Origin: Euphorbia lathyris
Lineage: Eukaryota; Streptophyta; Magnoliopsida; Malpighiales; Euphorbiaceae
Reading direction: 5' to 3'
Length of the DNA stretch: 64,000 nucleotides
NCBI RefSeq assembly: GCF_963576675.1
Contig: NC_088917.1
Coordinates: 74,758,610-74,822,609, forward strand
Below the pieces are notes generated by a model. That model had not been told where the DNA came from, did not search any database, and saw only the letters and a program-made list of their open reading frames with translations. Numbering within the stretch: position 1 is the stretch's first letter; every line of letters starts with the position of its first letter. Below, piece after piece: positions 32,380-44,400 of this stretch. Made by a program: the position numbers and the translations under genes.

Positions 32380-33755
32380 ATGCCTACAAGATCAGCGAGA
32401 ATACCGTGTGTCCCTCTTAACCCTGAACTTGAAAGTACTCTTCGCAGGAGTAAACAGATTGGAAAACTGAAGCAAGACGAGATCATCGAGCCTATCAAAA
32501 TGACTGACAATGAACAGAATGCTGAGAACACCGAACCAGAAACTGACACTCATTTGATGAGTGAGATCCTGGCACCACACCGACACCAACATCTGTCCGG
32601 CATTGCCGCTCCGAACATTACGGCCAATACATACGAAATCAAGTCAGGCATAATTCACTTGATTCAACAGACCGGATTATTTGGAGGGGAAGCACATGAA
32701 AGCCTGAATGATCATCTGGATCACTTCCTAATGTGCGCAGACACTGCGAGAACAAATGGGGTTCCTCAAGATACTGCTAGGCTGAAGTTGTTCCCATTTT
32801 CTCTAACTGGGCAAGCTTTGGAATGGCTAAGAACACTGGAGCCCGGATTAATCACGACTTGGGCAGGATTGGAGAAGGAATTCTTGTCCTACTACTTTCC
32901 CCCCTCGAAGACAGCAATGCTCAGGGGTGAGATCACCTCATTCCACCAACCTGAGCACGAAGCGCTCCATACATCTTGGACCCGATTCAGAAAAATGTTG
33001 CGCATGTGCCCTCATCATAACATACCTAAGCATTAATTGGTGAGCGTCTTCTATCACGGATTGACACCCACTAACATGGCTATTGTAGACTCCACAGCGG
33101 GTGGAGATTTGTTCAGAAAGACAGCAACAGAGGCGTATGACATGATTAATGAGCTGGCTAGGAAGAGTGTGTAGTGGAAAGAATAGAAACTCACTGGCCC
33201 CACAAGGCAGTGGGTGTTTGCTGTGGAAGAACAAGAACAAAATCCGGGTGTTGCGGATTTGAATAGGAAGATGGACGTCCTGTTGGCTAAATACAGCCAA
33301 CATCCCACCTGTGTGCACTGTGGCGGCGACTACCATGGAAAGGACTGTCAGGCAGGTAGCCCTTTCGCTGGAGACGGGGTGGAGATGGTCAATTATGTTG
33401 GGGGGGGCAACCGAGATACAACCAGAACTATAACAACTACAACCCCAACAACCACAACTCCTACAACAACAACAACTATAGGAGGCCTCAGCACCCGAAC
33501 CTATCTTACGGGAATTCAAATCAGAATGTGCTTCGACCTCCCAGCAGTTTTTTTCAGGAACATAGAGATCAGGGGCTTGGCATGCCCCCATATCAACAGC
33601 AGAATCAAGGGCCAATGCAACCTCCTAAGGAATCTGACGAGGTGGTTACTCTCTTAAAGGAGATCTCGGTTAGGCTTGCCAACAATGAAGCTTTTTGCAA
33701 GGATCTGAGCAATCAGGTAGCCCAGATCAATAGGGACAGGCAGGAAAGGCCATAG
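32380..33755 (+). pseudogene. gag: gag of element E, with stops and one frameshift
   Basis: ATG 32380. The capsid core is clear: LKLFPFSLTGQALEWL, LEKEFLSYYFPPSKT and RFRKMLRMCPHH. A CCHC-type knuckle CVHCGGDYHGKDC is near 33310. An Asn-rich stretch precedes the C-terminal coiled coil (EISVRLANNEAFCKDLSNQ). Lesions are TAA at 33034, two TAG near 33172 and 33187, and a frameshift in a run of eight G at about 33400. Shifting frame at that run restores an Asn/Tyr-rich reading. The protein ends with TAG at 33753 and the next codons (GSLPSTTEKNPK) still match the Athila gag-pol junction, after which pol is absent. Confidence 0.85.
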
Positions 33756-34226
33756 GGTTCTCTCCCAAGCACAACGGAGAAGAATCCAAAGATCCTGAGA
33801 AAGGATTGAGTAAGGGAGAGAAATCTAGTTCTCCTCGGTTTAAATTCAAAGCTTGAACAATTATTTCTACAATTTTCTTTTGTTTTTGTTTTTGTTAAAT
33901 TTGGTTATTAGATTTTAATTCACATTTTTTTTACATTATCAAGTTTTGCACCCCATACTCTTTCTAAAAAAGTTTTTTTGAAAAACTCGCCCAGCACCCC
34001 AGCTCACCGAGCTGGTCGGTCGAGCCAGCTGCTCGGCTGACATGGACTGTTCGGGATTTTTAATCCCGAACTAAAAAAAAGATAAGGATAGGGGATGACT
34101 CATCATCCCCTTCCTTACCTTCTTCTTTCTTTCTTTTCTTCTTTCTTTCCTTTTCTCTCTTTTCCCTTTTCCCTTCACAACCTAACCCCCTAAATCCACC
34201 ATACTAACCCGAATTCAACAAACGAG
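33756..34226 (+). promoter_or_regulatory. Hairpin cluster and CT-rich leader upstream of the ORF of element E
   Basis: Perfect palindromes occur in a row: CCAGCTC-ACC-GAGCTGG at 33999-34015, arms GTTCGGGATT and AATCCCGAAC at 34049-34071, and arms AGGGGATGA and TCATCCCCT at about 34087-34108. A CT-rich tract (34118-34170) and a possible exon follow, ending GAG before GT at 34227. The layout matches element D at 63201-63683. I read it as an internal promoter and first exon; no clear TATA box is seen. Confidence 0.5.
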
Positions 34227-34751
34227 GTATGGATTCTTACCTATTTTTGATTTCTAACATGTTTCTAGGCTTAGATTTTAGTTTAGGGTGTTAATTTTTG
34301 AGATTTGGGATAAACCTAAGTTTTGGGGATTTTATCTTTTTTCTCAAATAACCTTTTATTTGCTTTTAATTCTTGACATTCTTGCAACATATAGTAACAT
34401 TATGATTAATATGTGGTTTGGGTATGATTTTTGTTCTTAATTTGTGAATATTTGGAGAAATTGCTCAATTTGGGTAAAATCTCCATTTTAGCTCAAAGTT
34501 CAACTATTCAGTTTATAGTTGAAAACTTGCCAATGGAATTCTATATCACATTCTTAACGCATTTTAGTCACTGGGCATCCTTAATTTTGCACGAATTTAG
34601 AATTACGGGTAAATTACTTATGGACTGAAAGCTCATGGTTTTGGTCCCTAAGTTTCTAAGCTATGGTTTATGCCTAATTGTTGGTTGTTTGGGGGTTTAT
34701 GTTTATATTCTATGAAGGAATCCTAACTAGTCCGTTTGGTCTATCTCTCAG
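34227..34751 (+). other. Likely 5'-UTR intron of the element E downstream ORF
   Basis: Donor GAG|GTATGG at 34226/34227, T-rich interior with no ORF, and acceptor TATCTCTCAG ending at 34751. The ATG lies five bases into the next exon. The interior composition is that of a plant intron. Element D has a stronger donor (GTAAGT at 63684) at the matching place. Confidence 0.55.
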
Positions 34752-34756
34752 GTTCT

Positions 34757-35287
34757 ATGGGTAGAAAAGGCAAGGCCAAGATCACGGTTGATAATGAAGT
34801 TAATTCTGACATCGAATTCAGCGACACCCTCCAAGCTAAGTATGACCCACCTTTTGGACTGGTCGATGAGCGAGAGGGGCTATTGTATCATTGGGTTTCT
34901 AGGCAAGAACTTGCCACTCGAATCATTGTTGACCAGAAATATCTAGCATCTATAGGTCTGGAAAAGGATTTCAATGAAATCCTAAAATTCCACGGTTGGC
35001 ATAGACTGGCCACAAAAAAGACCCTAGTGTATTACAATTTCACTGTAGAATTTCTGACCACCTTGCAAAAGGAGCTGCCTGCGGGATGTTGTAAGCATTC
35101 TTTCAGACTGAACGGTAGACCCTATCGTCTCAGTGACACTACGTTAGCAGCTTTGATGGGAGTCTATAACCATCCAGAGGCAGTCTCGGGTTTTGAGGAA
35201 CCCATGACAAAAGATAAAGCTTGGGAACAATTAACAGGCTTATCAGAATTTGACTCCCGCACTGCTAGCCCAATCCTCCTAGCGTAG
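34757..35287 (+). pseudogene. Downstream ORF of element E, 3'-truncated
   Basis: ATG 34757. About 175 residues match the N-terminal domain of the A2 ORFs: a lead-in with GWHRLATKK, VEFLTTLQKELPAG and WEQLTGL. In the A2 ORFs the homologous region continues into HKFL..SLFGR, but here the frame ends in the A2 LTR sequence after DSRTASPI. The last few codons are therefore chimeric. It has the fold shared with Athila ORF-1-type proteins; no catalytic motif is visible. Confidence 0.7.
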
Positions 35288-36413
35288 AGATGATTCCTAC
35301 CTTAATCAAACTAGTGTTTTACTTTTGATAAGCCGCGATCAGCGATCATGTCATCCATAAAAACTAAATTTGTTAAGCGTTCAACAAAGTTCTTATATGA
35401 ATAATATGGAATAGAACGTTTTAATAAAAACACCAATTTATCATTTTGAAAATCATTTTGTCAGAACAATATCAAAATAACAACAGTAAGAATATATTGA
35501 ATAAATGAGTATATCATTAATGAAATGTGAATTTTCACAAGTTAACAGAGAAGTAGAAACTTGGATAGCATTGCAACGAAAACTTTGAGATCCGGGTCGT
35601 CAATCTTTCTCTCAAACTCTGTAGGTTCGTCAAACCTCATGCGCTTCAGCCGTCAATTCTTCTCGCTGGATCTTTGGAATAGAGACTGGTCTCGTCCACT
35701 ATCAGAATGAAAACTAAACTAATACCGTGTTTATAACTAATCTAAATACAATTCGTTTACAACACGATTGTTTACAGAAATGAAATCTAACTTTCTGATT
35801 CTTTTCTGAATCAGAAACTCAACATAACAACTTTCTTCTCTAATTTCTCTAACTTTTCCAACTCTAACCAACATTGATTTCTTGAAATGGATCACTTATT
35901 TATAGTTGGTGAAGGGTTGTAATTGATGGATCGTGTCTGCTGGTGAAGGGTTGCTATTATCCGAACGAACAAACGCGTTTTTCCGATTTAAACATGTGTT
36001 TTGTGGGCAGGAGGGTTCGTTGTCGCGATTGAGATTCTGAAAATCTCAGTCACGATAGGGGGTATAGGGGCGATTTTGAAGACTTCGTTTCACCCGAGCT
36101 GGCCTCCGCAAGTCGCGACTGAGATTCTCAAAATCTCAGTCTCGACAGAGAGATGATTCCCTGTCTCTCGACTGCTTTTCATCTTCCTTGAGCGTCCTTC
36201 TGACTGATATGCATTCTTGGTACGTTTTTTTAGGTTTTTCCTTCATTTTAGCTCCGTTTTAGCTCCTATTTGGATTTTACCAAATATTTAGGTACCATGC
36301 ATCAAAGAAGTAAATAAAGACGTAAAAGTATTCCAAATGAATATAACTAACACGATTTTAATGTAAATTTATCGTATTTATATAGGATATTTTAGGTATA
36401 TTTTGGGCTTAAC
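35279..36413 (-). repeat. 3' LTR of A2, truncated
   Basis: Matches 47172-48309 and ends GGGCTTAACA at 36413. The homology stops abruptly at about 35279, where element E begins. Minus-strand TATAAATA is at 35897-35904. Two long palindromes lie upstream of it on that strand, at 36021-36056 and 36112-36147, with stems such as CGCGACTGAGATT and AATCTCAGTC. Confidence 0.9.
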
Positions 36414-36428
36414 AAACTCCCACACTTA
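36414..36428 (-). other. Polypurine tract of A2
   Basis: On the minus strand AAGTGTGGGAGTT directly precedes the 3' LTR start TGTTAAGCCC. This is the expected plus-strand primer site. Confidence 0.75.
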
Positions 36429-37911
36429 AGCTTTTGCTAGTCCCGAGCAAAATTTCACTGAATTTATTCTTTAATCAATCTCTTTATAAATAGAACATAT
36501 ATCCATATATTCCTCTTTAAATTAGTTAAACCGAAAGATAAACTTTCATGGTATATTTATACGAAAAGTATCAAACTAGCTTGTATAAAAGAGATATATT
36601 ACTCGTCTTGTATCTCAATTTTTATATTGAAGTATTCGGGACGGTGTAAGCACGCATGTTTTTGAATCTTTCGTCTCAAGGCATTTCTAAGCACAAAATT
36701 TCCTTTCCCAAACCTAAACTATTACAAATATGGATTTATTAAGGACTTAGGTTTAATATATTTGCTTAGTTACGCCCAAGATAAGGGTGGTCTCGATCGT
36801 AACTTTATACGCATTAGTTTTGCTTTCGTGTTCGTTTAAGAGGTACCGACCATGCCATGGGTGGACGCAATCGTTACTTAAAACTTTCAACACATTTAAT
36901 TTTGCTTTAATTTTTTAACGTTCCTTTCATACCTCGACCATGATAAGGGTGGTCGCAATCTTGGCCAAAAGTAAATGATACTTAATGTTCCTCCATTTCA
37001 TACCTCGATTGTGATAAGGCTGGTCTCAATTGTGGCCAAAAGTTAAGAATACGACTACTTGATTAATATGAAAATAAAACTGGGAAAGAAAAATAGCACA
37101 TTCATCCTATATTGACTTGAAATTCAACATGTATTATGGCTAAAGTTTCCTTAAAAACTTCAATTGGTTTTTAATGTAAGACGAAAAATAATATCGAGCT
37201 AAAAAGCTAAAGTTGTTAGTTCGATTTATACCTATAAACTTAATTGAAAATTGAAAATAAGATTTATATTTATCATGAATTCATGATATAAAGTAGAGAT
37301 TTAAAATTAAAGAAATTTTACTTATATATATTTACTCGAGACGTTTTTGATAAAATCGTATCGGAGATTTGTAAAAATATTTGTAAAAATATAGCCCGTA
37401 TAGAAATATTATTTCTATCAATAATGATAACCTTAAAATATGCTTTAACATTATTTTGAAAGTTAAATTATTTGAAACATATGAAATATATACTTAACAA
37501 AAATATATGTTTATGAAAAATTGCTATTATTTTTAAAAAATGTTGCACATTATAGAAAAATGTTGCATTTGATTTTTGAAAAAAATGTTGCATATTATAC
37601 TTTACTTAAACTTGAATAACAACATGCATTTATACTTTAAATAAATAGCATTCATTCTCATTCGTTGCATTCATTCGTACTTAAAAATAAAATGGATATG
37701 AAATACCTCCTCCCACACTTAATTTGGACCATGTCCTCATTGGTGCAAAAAGCGTAAAACACGAAAAATAGTACGAAATAAACCATACGAATTAGAATTG
37801 AAAAATAGAATACCATAACATTCAAACATAATAAGAAAGAAAATTGTACCAAACATAACTTTAAATATTGTACCAAATTGAACAAGACATAATAAAAATA
37901 ACGAAAATGAG
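36429..37911 (-). other. 3' untranslated region of A2 with a degenerate tandem repeat
   Basis: No coding sequence is seen. Between about 36775 and 37065 four diverged units of roughly 75 bp share TACCTCGA...GATAAGG.TGGTC.CAAT...GGCC on the plus strand. The rest is AT-rich. Confidence 0.65.
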
Positions 37912-39135
37912 TTAAAGAGAGAAACTATAAAACCTATCAAGGTGAAGGTGGTGGAGAAGGCGTAGTCTCAACTCCTTGTGCTCACGACTCAATGTAGTGA
38001 TCCTTGAACTCATTTCGGCATTATTGGCAACGACTTCATCTAACCGCAAATTCATGTGACAGTTATGCTCGTTCATTTGTGTAAAAACACGTTGCCATCC
38101 AACTTGTTCTTCTTCACTTGGTTCCACATTTGCTTGCTCAGTGGCATTAACATCAACATTCTCCTCCTCCTCATCTTCTTCATCAAATTCCTCTTCATCC
38201 TCCTCATCATCATCTTGGGCACCTAAACCTTGAGAACCCGAGGCTTCACTACTCATGGTAGCAAAAACACGTCTTGTGCGATCCGCATAAGAGATAAAGG
38301 CGGGGTGTCCCAACTTCTTCAATAAATTGGCCCTTTGAAGTGCCGTGAGATCCAATGATGGTAAACCAACATGAGACATATTTTGATAATCCGCTAATTC
38401 ACCTCGAGCGCCCAAAAAAATACCGGTAATTAAATTACCCATAGGCACTTGCTTATTGCGGGACTTGGAAGCTCAAACCAAATTAGTAAATATCATTTCA
38501 ATACTATCAATTGTCAAACCTTTAAAAATAGCATCCAACACAACCAAATCACGAACTTCCACTTTTGAACTTTCAACCCGACCAAATAAGGAGAATGATA
38601 AAAACTTGTGAAAGAAAAATATACAATCATCCTTAATTAGCTTACTAGATGTATTCTTTGGACTAAAAACATCTAAACCGGTTAAAGAATTCCAAACCGT
38701 GTGTGAATCAAAAGGCTTTGGCTTTGAATAAAAATTCCGAGTAGGAAAACCAAACCAACGGTTCATGGCCGCATATCCAACATCATAACGGACTCCATCA
38801 CTCCGAAAAGAGATAACTCCTTTCTTCTTGTCATAGGTTAGAGTAACCAAAAACTCAATAATATGCGTTTTAAGACTAGGAAAATGCATACTAGCAAATC
38901 GTTTCCAACCAAGAACGGTAAGAAATTCATCAATACGCTCGGTAAAAGAAAGAGTATTTACCGTGTCAGTGTCAAGAAAAAGCATGTCGACAAACACCAC
39001 TTCGCTATTAGAAAAACGGTGAAATTTGCGTCCTTCAGCTTCCGTCGCAATATCGAATGGTGCTCCATATTGAACTTGTAATCTAGTGATCTCGGTGGCA
39101 TTGGCTTTGTTTGCAACGGTCTTTTGTCTAGGCAT
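37912..39135 (-). pseudogene. ORF B of A2 (Athila ORF-1-like), one internal stop
   Basis: ATG 39135 to stop at 37912, one frame, with a single TGA at 38474-38476. The A3 copy has Arg there, so CGA to TGA is likely. The N-terminal domain has GWKRFASMHFP, IIEFLVTL, NRWFGFPTR, LTGLDVFSP and FFFHKFLSFSLFGR, then LITGIFLGARGE. A strongly acidic Asp/Glu run near residues 265-285 is followed by a C-terminal coiled coil (MNLRLDEVVANNAEMSSRI). No signal peptide or membrane segment is seen. It is a paralogue of ORF A immediately upstream and is preceded by its own palindrome cluster. Role unknown. Confidence 0.85.
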
Positions 39136-39876
39136 ATTGTATTTGTTTGTGAAATTTGGGTGAAAATAGATGAAATTTGGGTGAAATAGAGGAAGAAAAT
39201 ATGAAAGGATGAAGGTTAGAATAAAAGATAATGGTGGTGAATTGGAGAAGAAGAAGATGAATAGGGTAAATATTTATGGGGAAGATGAGTGAATCTTGGT
39301 ATTGGGAAGAGAAAAGATGATTGATTGGTGTAAAAATAGGTGATATAAATAGATGTAAGTAATAGGTATTGATTAGGATAGTTGAATTAGGTAGTAAATA
39401 GAGTAGGAATAGGAAAAGATGGCAAAATTTCACCCAATCCCGTCACTGGTAGTCGCGACAGCAAGTACGTAGGGGGGTCGAAATTTTGCTGAAAGTTGTT
39501 CTCTTACTGTCTCAACTGAGAACTCAGAATCTCAACTGAGATTTTGGAAATTCTGGGTAAAATTGTGACTATTTTTGATGATTTTAACACTTCTAAACCA
39601 ATTCCTCTTAAAATTAAGTACCAAAATGTGAACATTAATCCCTGAAACTGAGATAAACAAAACTAAAACATTAAATTAAAGGAAAACCAAAGGTTGTTCC
39701 TTAAAATAAAAGAAATAAACTAAGGAATCAATGCATTTTATTTATTATTATGAAGAATATAAACAATACCTTACTATATATATTACATAAAAAAAATATG
39801 TTATTCATAGCAACAAAAAAAAATATAAACAAACACTCATATATATAAAAAAACAACAGAAACTCAAATTGTATCC
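39136..39876 (-). promoter_or_regulatory. Spacer between ORF A and ORF B of A2 with palindrome cluster
   Basis: Palindromic words such as TCTCAACTGAGA (near 39516-39545) and a CG-containing tract with GTCGCGAC (near 39450) lie about 300-410 bp upstream of the ORF B ATG. A TATA-like CATAAATATT on the minus strand is near 39266-39276. The sequence resembles the palindromes of the LTR of the same element. Confidence 0.5.
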
Positions 39877-40806
39877 CTAAATAGATGACAGACGACGTGC
39901 ATTGGCCCTATTAATCTTCGTTTGAATAAAGATTTGCCTCTTTGGTGCAAAAAGGAATGTTGGACCAGAACGGAAAACTCGTTTAACAAGTCCCTCGTTC
40001 TCCAAGAACTCGTAATCTAAAATAGGGAATGGTTCTGTATCAGCCCAAGGAACAGAAATGGTTCCCTTGGCTCCCAATATGATTCCACAAATAATGTTGG
40101 CGAACCCAATCTTCTGTTTCTTCGAACGGGAAGCAGCAACTAACCCCTCCATTAGAATCTTTGAGGAGTTCACTGAGTTGCCTTGGAAAATGTCGCCCAA
40201 CACATAAAGATCAGTATCTTTCACAACATTGCTACTGACTCGACCAAAAAGGCTATGACAGAGGAACTTATGAAGATACATCATGGAATTAGAATTAATG
40301 GATTTGTTGAAGGCAAGACGTGGATTGAATCGCCAAAATCATGTTAGCATCCTCCATATGCCTCTAGAAGTCATATCCCTTCCAGGATGGTGTTGAGTTG
40401 TGTCTCGGGGTGGAAATCCAAACCAATTATGAAGTTCTGGATAGCCAAAAGTAAATACCTTCCCCTCACAACCAAAACTGAGACGAACACGTCTCTTGTT
40501 GACGAACCTGACGGTGGAGAAAAATTCCAGAACCCATTCTCCAATAATAGGAAATTTCATATGAACAAATTTGGTCCAACCCAAATTAGTCAGATAGCGA
40601 TCAATTGCTTCGCTTATCCCGAGTTCCTCGTTCAGAAACTCGTCCAGATACATCATGCCAAAGAATTGAGCATATCTGAATTGCAGAAAGTGTTTCCCCT
40701 CATCATGGTTATAAATGGGAAACCATGCACCATATCTATCAGAGATATCAATTTTCCCTTTTGGAGAAGAATTGCGTTTTTGAACGTTCTTCAACGACTT
40801 AGTCAT
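39877..40806 (-). pseudogene. ORF A of A2 (Athila ORF-1-like), one internal stop
   Basis: ATG 40806 to stop 39877 with one TGA at 40339-40341, at the Gly of an LTG motif that ORF B and element E keep. Shared landmarks with ORF B are GWTKFVHMKFP, VLEFFSTV, HNWFGFPPR, MMYLHKFLCHSLFGR and IICGIILGAKG. It is shorter than ORF B and lacks the acidic and coiled-coil tail. It is separated from pol by about 650 bp and from ORF B by about 740 bp of non-coding DNA. Confidence 0.83.
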
Positions 40807-41454
40807 GTCTGTGATAAAAAGAAAAATGAAGTCTGTAGGATTTGAGAACTAGAGAAAGAATTTCAGAAAGATGAAGTGAAATGGAAGAAGTCTGATCCTA
40901 CAGGAATATATAAGAACTATAAGTGAAAGATTGTTTCTGTTAGAAAGAAATAGGTGTCAAAGTGATACCTCTTCGTTTTAACTGACAGAAAATTGTAAAG
41001 AAAGAAGACTGTAATCACTTACAGTTATTTCAAATGTAAAAAGACAGAGAAATTCTCAACTGAGATTTTCGGAATCTCAACTGAGATTTCCAATTCCTGG
41101 AACATGGAAAATCTCAACTGAGATTTCTGCACATAATTTTTCAATAACACTTAACACTTAATGAAAATTTCAAAACATGACTAAATTAAAATTTTAATGT
41201 AAACAAAACTCATGTGTACTTAAAGATAAATATATAAAAATAAAAATTAAAGTAAATAAATTAAAAATAAAAATAAATAAATAAATTAAAAAGAAAAAGA
41301 ATAAATTAAAAAAAATAATTATGAACATAAAATAAGAAAAGCTATAAATTGAAAACTAAAGAAATTAATTTTTATAAAATTTATCCACGGATTCAATTGC
41401 TTGAATTGGAGCTCCGTCAAAATAAATTTTGCAACGATTACAATTGACCTTAAA
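40807..41454 (-). promoter_or_regulatory. Spacer between pol and ORF A of A2 with palindrome cluster and TATA-like box
   Basis: Three copies of AATCTCA-AC-TGAGATT or a close variant lie at 41049-41131. On the minus strand CTTATATATTCC at about 40904-40915 is a TATA-like box some 100 bp before the ORF A ATG. An A-rich stretch fills 41220-41330. Confidence 0.5.
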
Positions 41455-44400
41455 TCAGTCACCATTAGACTTTTCTAGCTCCAATGTTCCGTAATCAAAT
41501 GTTTGAACAACCAAAAATGGTCCAGCCCATCTAGATTTTAGCTTACCTGGAAATAATTTTAATCTAGAATTAAAAAGTAAGACCTTATCTCCGACATTAA
41601 AATTTTTAATTTTGATTTTGGCATCATGCCACTTTTTAATTTTCTCCTTATAAATGCTCGCATTTTCGTAGGACAAATAGCGTAATTCATCCAACTCGTT
41701 TAAGTCAAACAAACGCTTTTTCCCTGCGCTTTGCAAATCATAATTAAGGATTTTTATAGCCCAATATGCTTTATGTTCTAATTCAACCGGCAAATGACAA
41801 GCTTTACCATAGACTAATCTATAAGGTGTCATCCCGATAGGTGTTTTAAATGCAGTACGGTATGCCCATAATGCATCTCAAGTTTATGTGCCCAGTCTCT
41901 TCTAGAAGACGAAACTGTTTTCTCAAGTATCCATTTGAGTTCTCTATTTGAAATTTCTGCTTGACCATTCGTTTGAGGATGGTACGGTGTAGAGATACGA
42001 TGGTGTACTCCGTATTTTTTCATAAGTAACTCAAAAGCTCTATTTACGAAGTGAGTACCACCGTCGCTTACCATAACTCTAGGAACTCCAAATCGACAGA
42101 ATATCGAATTTAGAAACTTAACAACTACTTTAGAATCATTTGTCGGGGTTACAATTGCTTCAACCCACTTTGAAACATAATCTACGGCTACTAATATATA
42201 ATTTTTGCCAAAAGAAAGAGGAAAAGGACCCATGAAATCAATTCCCCATACGTCGAAGATTTCAACTTCTAATATGTTCTTAAGAGGCATCTCATCTTTC
42301 CTTCCTATATTCCCCGTTCTTTGATATTTATCACAGCGGATAATAAATGAATGGACATCTTTAAACAGAGTAGGCCAAAAGAATCCGCATTCAAGTATTC
42401 TAGCTGCTGTTTTGCTTACGCTATTGTGACCTCCGTAAGCGCTAGCATGACATTCTAACATTATAGAGTCATGTTCAAACTCACTAACACATCTCCTAAA
42501 AATTCCATCGCCGCATGTTTTGAACAAGAATGGATCTTCCCAAAAATATTTCTTAACTTCTGAAAAGAATTTCTTCTTTTGTTGAGAAGTCAATCCATCT
42601 GGCACAACATGTGCAGCTAAGTAATTGGCTATATCCGCATACCATGGAGTTATGACACTTTGTACTTGCATGAGATGTTCATCGGGGAAATCATCTCGAA
42701 TGCTTGATGTTTCACCGATGGGACCGTTTTCATCCTCAAGTCTTGATAGATGATCGGCGACCAGGTTTTCAACTCCCTTTTTATCTTTAATCTCAATGTC
42801 AAATTCTTGCAATAGTAAAACCCATCGAATAAGATGTGGTTTTGCATCTTTCTTAGCAAATAAATATCGTAAAGCTGCATGATCAGTATAAATGATAACT
42901 TTAGATCCTAACAAATAAGATCAGAACTTATCACATGTAAAAACTACTGCTAACATTTCCTTTTTAGTTGTGCACCGGACAAGGTGTGACTCGCATAATA
43001 TATAACATGAAGTTTCTTATCCTTCCTTTGACCTAATACACATCCTACAGCTAAGTCACTCGCATCACACATAATTTCGAAAGGTAAATTCCAATCGGGT
43101 TTTGATATTATAGGTGTACTGACTAAAGCCGTTTTCAAAGCGTTGAAAGCTTGTAAACAATCTTTATTAAAATCAAAAGTTGAATCCTTCATAAGGAAGT
43201 TAGTAAGTGGTTTGGAAATTACAGAAAAATTCTTTATAAACCTTCTATAAAAACCTGCATGACCTAAAAATGATCTTACTCCCTTAATAGTGGTTGGTGG
43301 GGGTAATTTTTCTATAACTGAAGTCTTTGCTCTGTCCACTTCTAAACCTTTTTCAGAAATTTTATGACCTAAAACAATTCCTTCGTCTACCATGAAATGA
43401 CATTTTTCCCAATTTAATACTAGATTCGTTTCCTCACATCTAGACAATACTTTATCTAAGTTCTGTAAACACGCATCGAAAGAATCTCCATAAACTGAAA
43501 AATCATCCATGAAAACTTCCATTATGTCTTCAATGAAGTCATTAAATATTTCTGCCATACATCGTTGAAAAGTTGCGAGTGCATTACATAGACCAAAAGG
43601 CATTCTCCTCTATGCAAAAGTTCCGTAAGGACATGTGAAGGTTGTTTTATCTTGGTCATCCGAGTAAATGTAAATTTGAAAGAATTCGGAATAACCGTCT
43701 AGAAAACAGTAAAATGCATGACCGGCTATCCTTTCGATCATTTGATCAATGAAAGGTAGAGGGAAATGATCTTTCCTGGTTGCTTTGTTTAGGTTCCTAT
43801 AGTCTATACAAACCCTCCAACCGGTGGTGGTTCGTGTAGGTATCAGTTCACCTTCATCATTTCTTACAACAGTTATGCCTCCCTTTTTAGGTACACAATG
43901 GATTGGACTAACCCACTCACTATCCGAGATCAGATAAATGATTCCATTGTCTAAAAGTTTAGTAATCTCGTTTTTGACTACTTCTTTCATGTTCGGGTTT
44001 AAGCGTCTTTGCCTATCCGCTTTAGGTGGCTTATCCTCTTCTAAGTGAATTCTATGCATTACTATACTAGGATTTATTTCTTTTAAGTCTGAAATTTGCC
44101 ATCCCATACTTCCTATCCTATTTCTGACAACTTCTTTCAATTTTTCTTCTTGATCGCTAGTTAATTTGTTAGAAATATAGGTAGAGAATCGCCTTCGCCT
44201 AAGAAAGCGTACCTCAAATGACTGGGTAACTCTTTAAGTTCTAATTTAGGGGGTGTTACAGTTGAAGGAGGAACTGGTCCATCTTCTCTAATCAGAGGCT
44301 CTGGGTCCTTATCGTCTAATTCCTCATCTATTATAGGTTCAATTATCTCTTCACGTTGAATTACATCATTGACACATTCTTCGACTAAATCAAGTTTCAT

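Larger units (their letters stand above)
31077..35278 (+). mobile_element. Gag-only gypsy element E (Athila/Tat-related), truncated at both ends
   Basis: A partial 5' LTR (interrupted by the outer Sirevirus), a tRNA-Asp PBS, a T-rich leader, gag, a hairpin cluster, a CT-rich leader with a likely intron and a downstream ORF are present. There is no protease, RT or integrase: gag ends at the point where Athila pol would begin. The 3' part is lost at a junction with the A2 LTR near 35278. This is a non-autonomous type that would need another element for RT and integrase. Confidence 0.8.

Noticed and set aside
33400..33657. Thr-rich peptide at the end of element E gag
   Set aside because: It is the wrong frame after slippage in a run of eight G; the neighbouring frame gives the Asn/Tyr-rich sequence expected of this gag.
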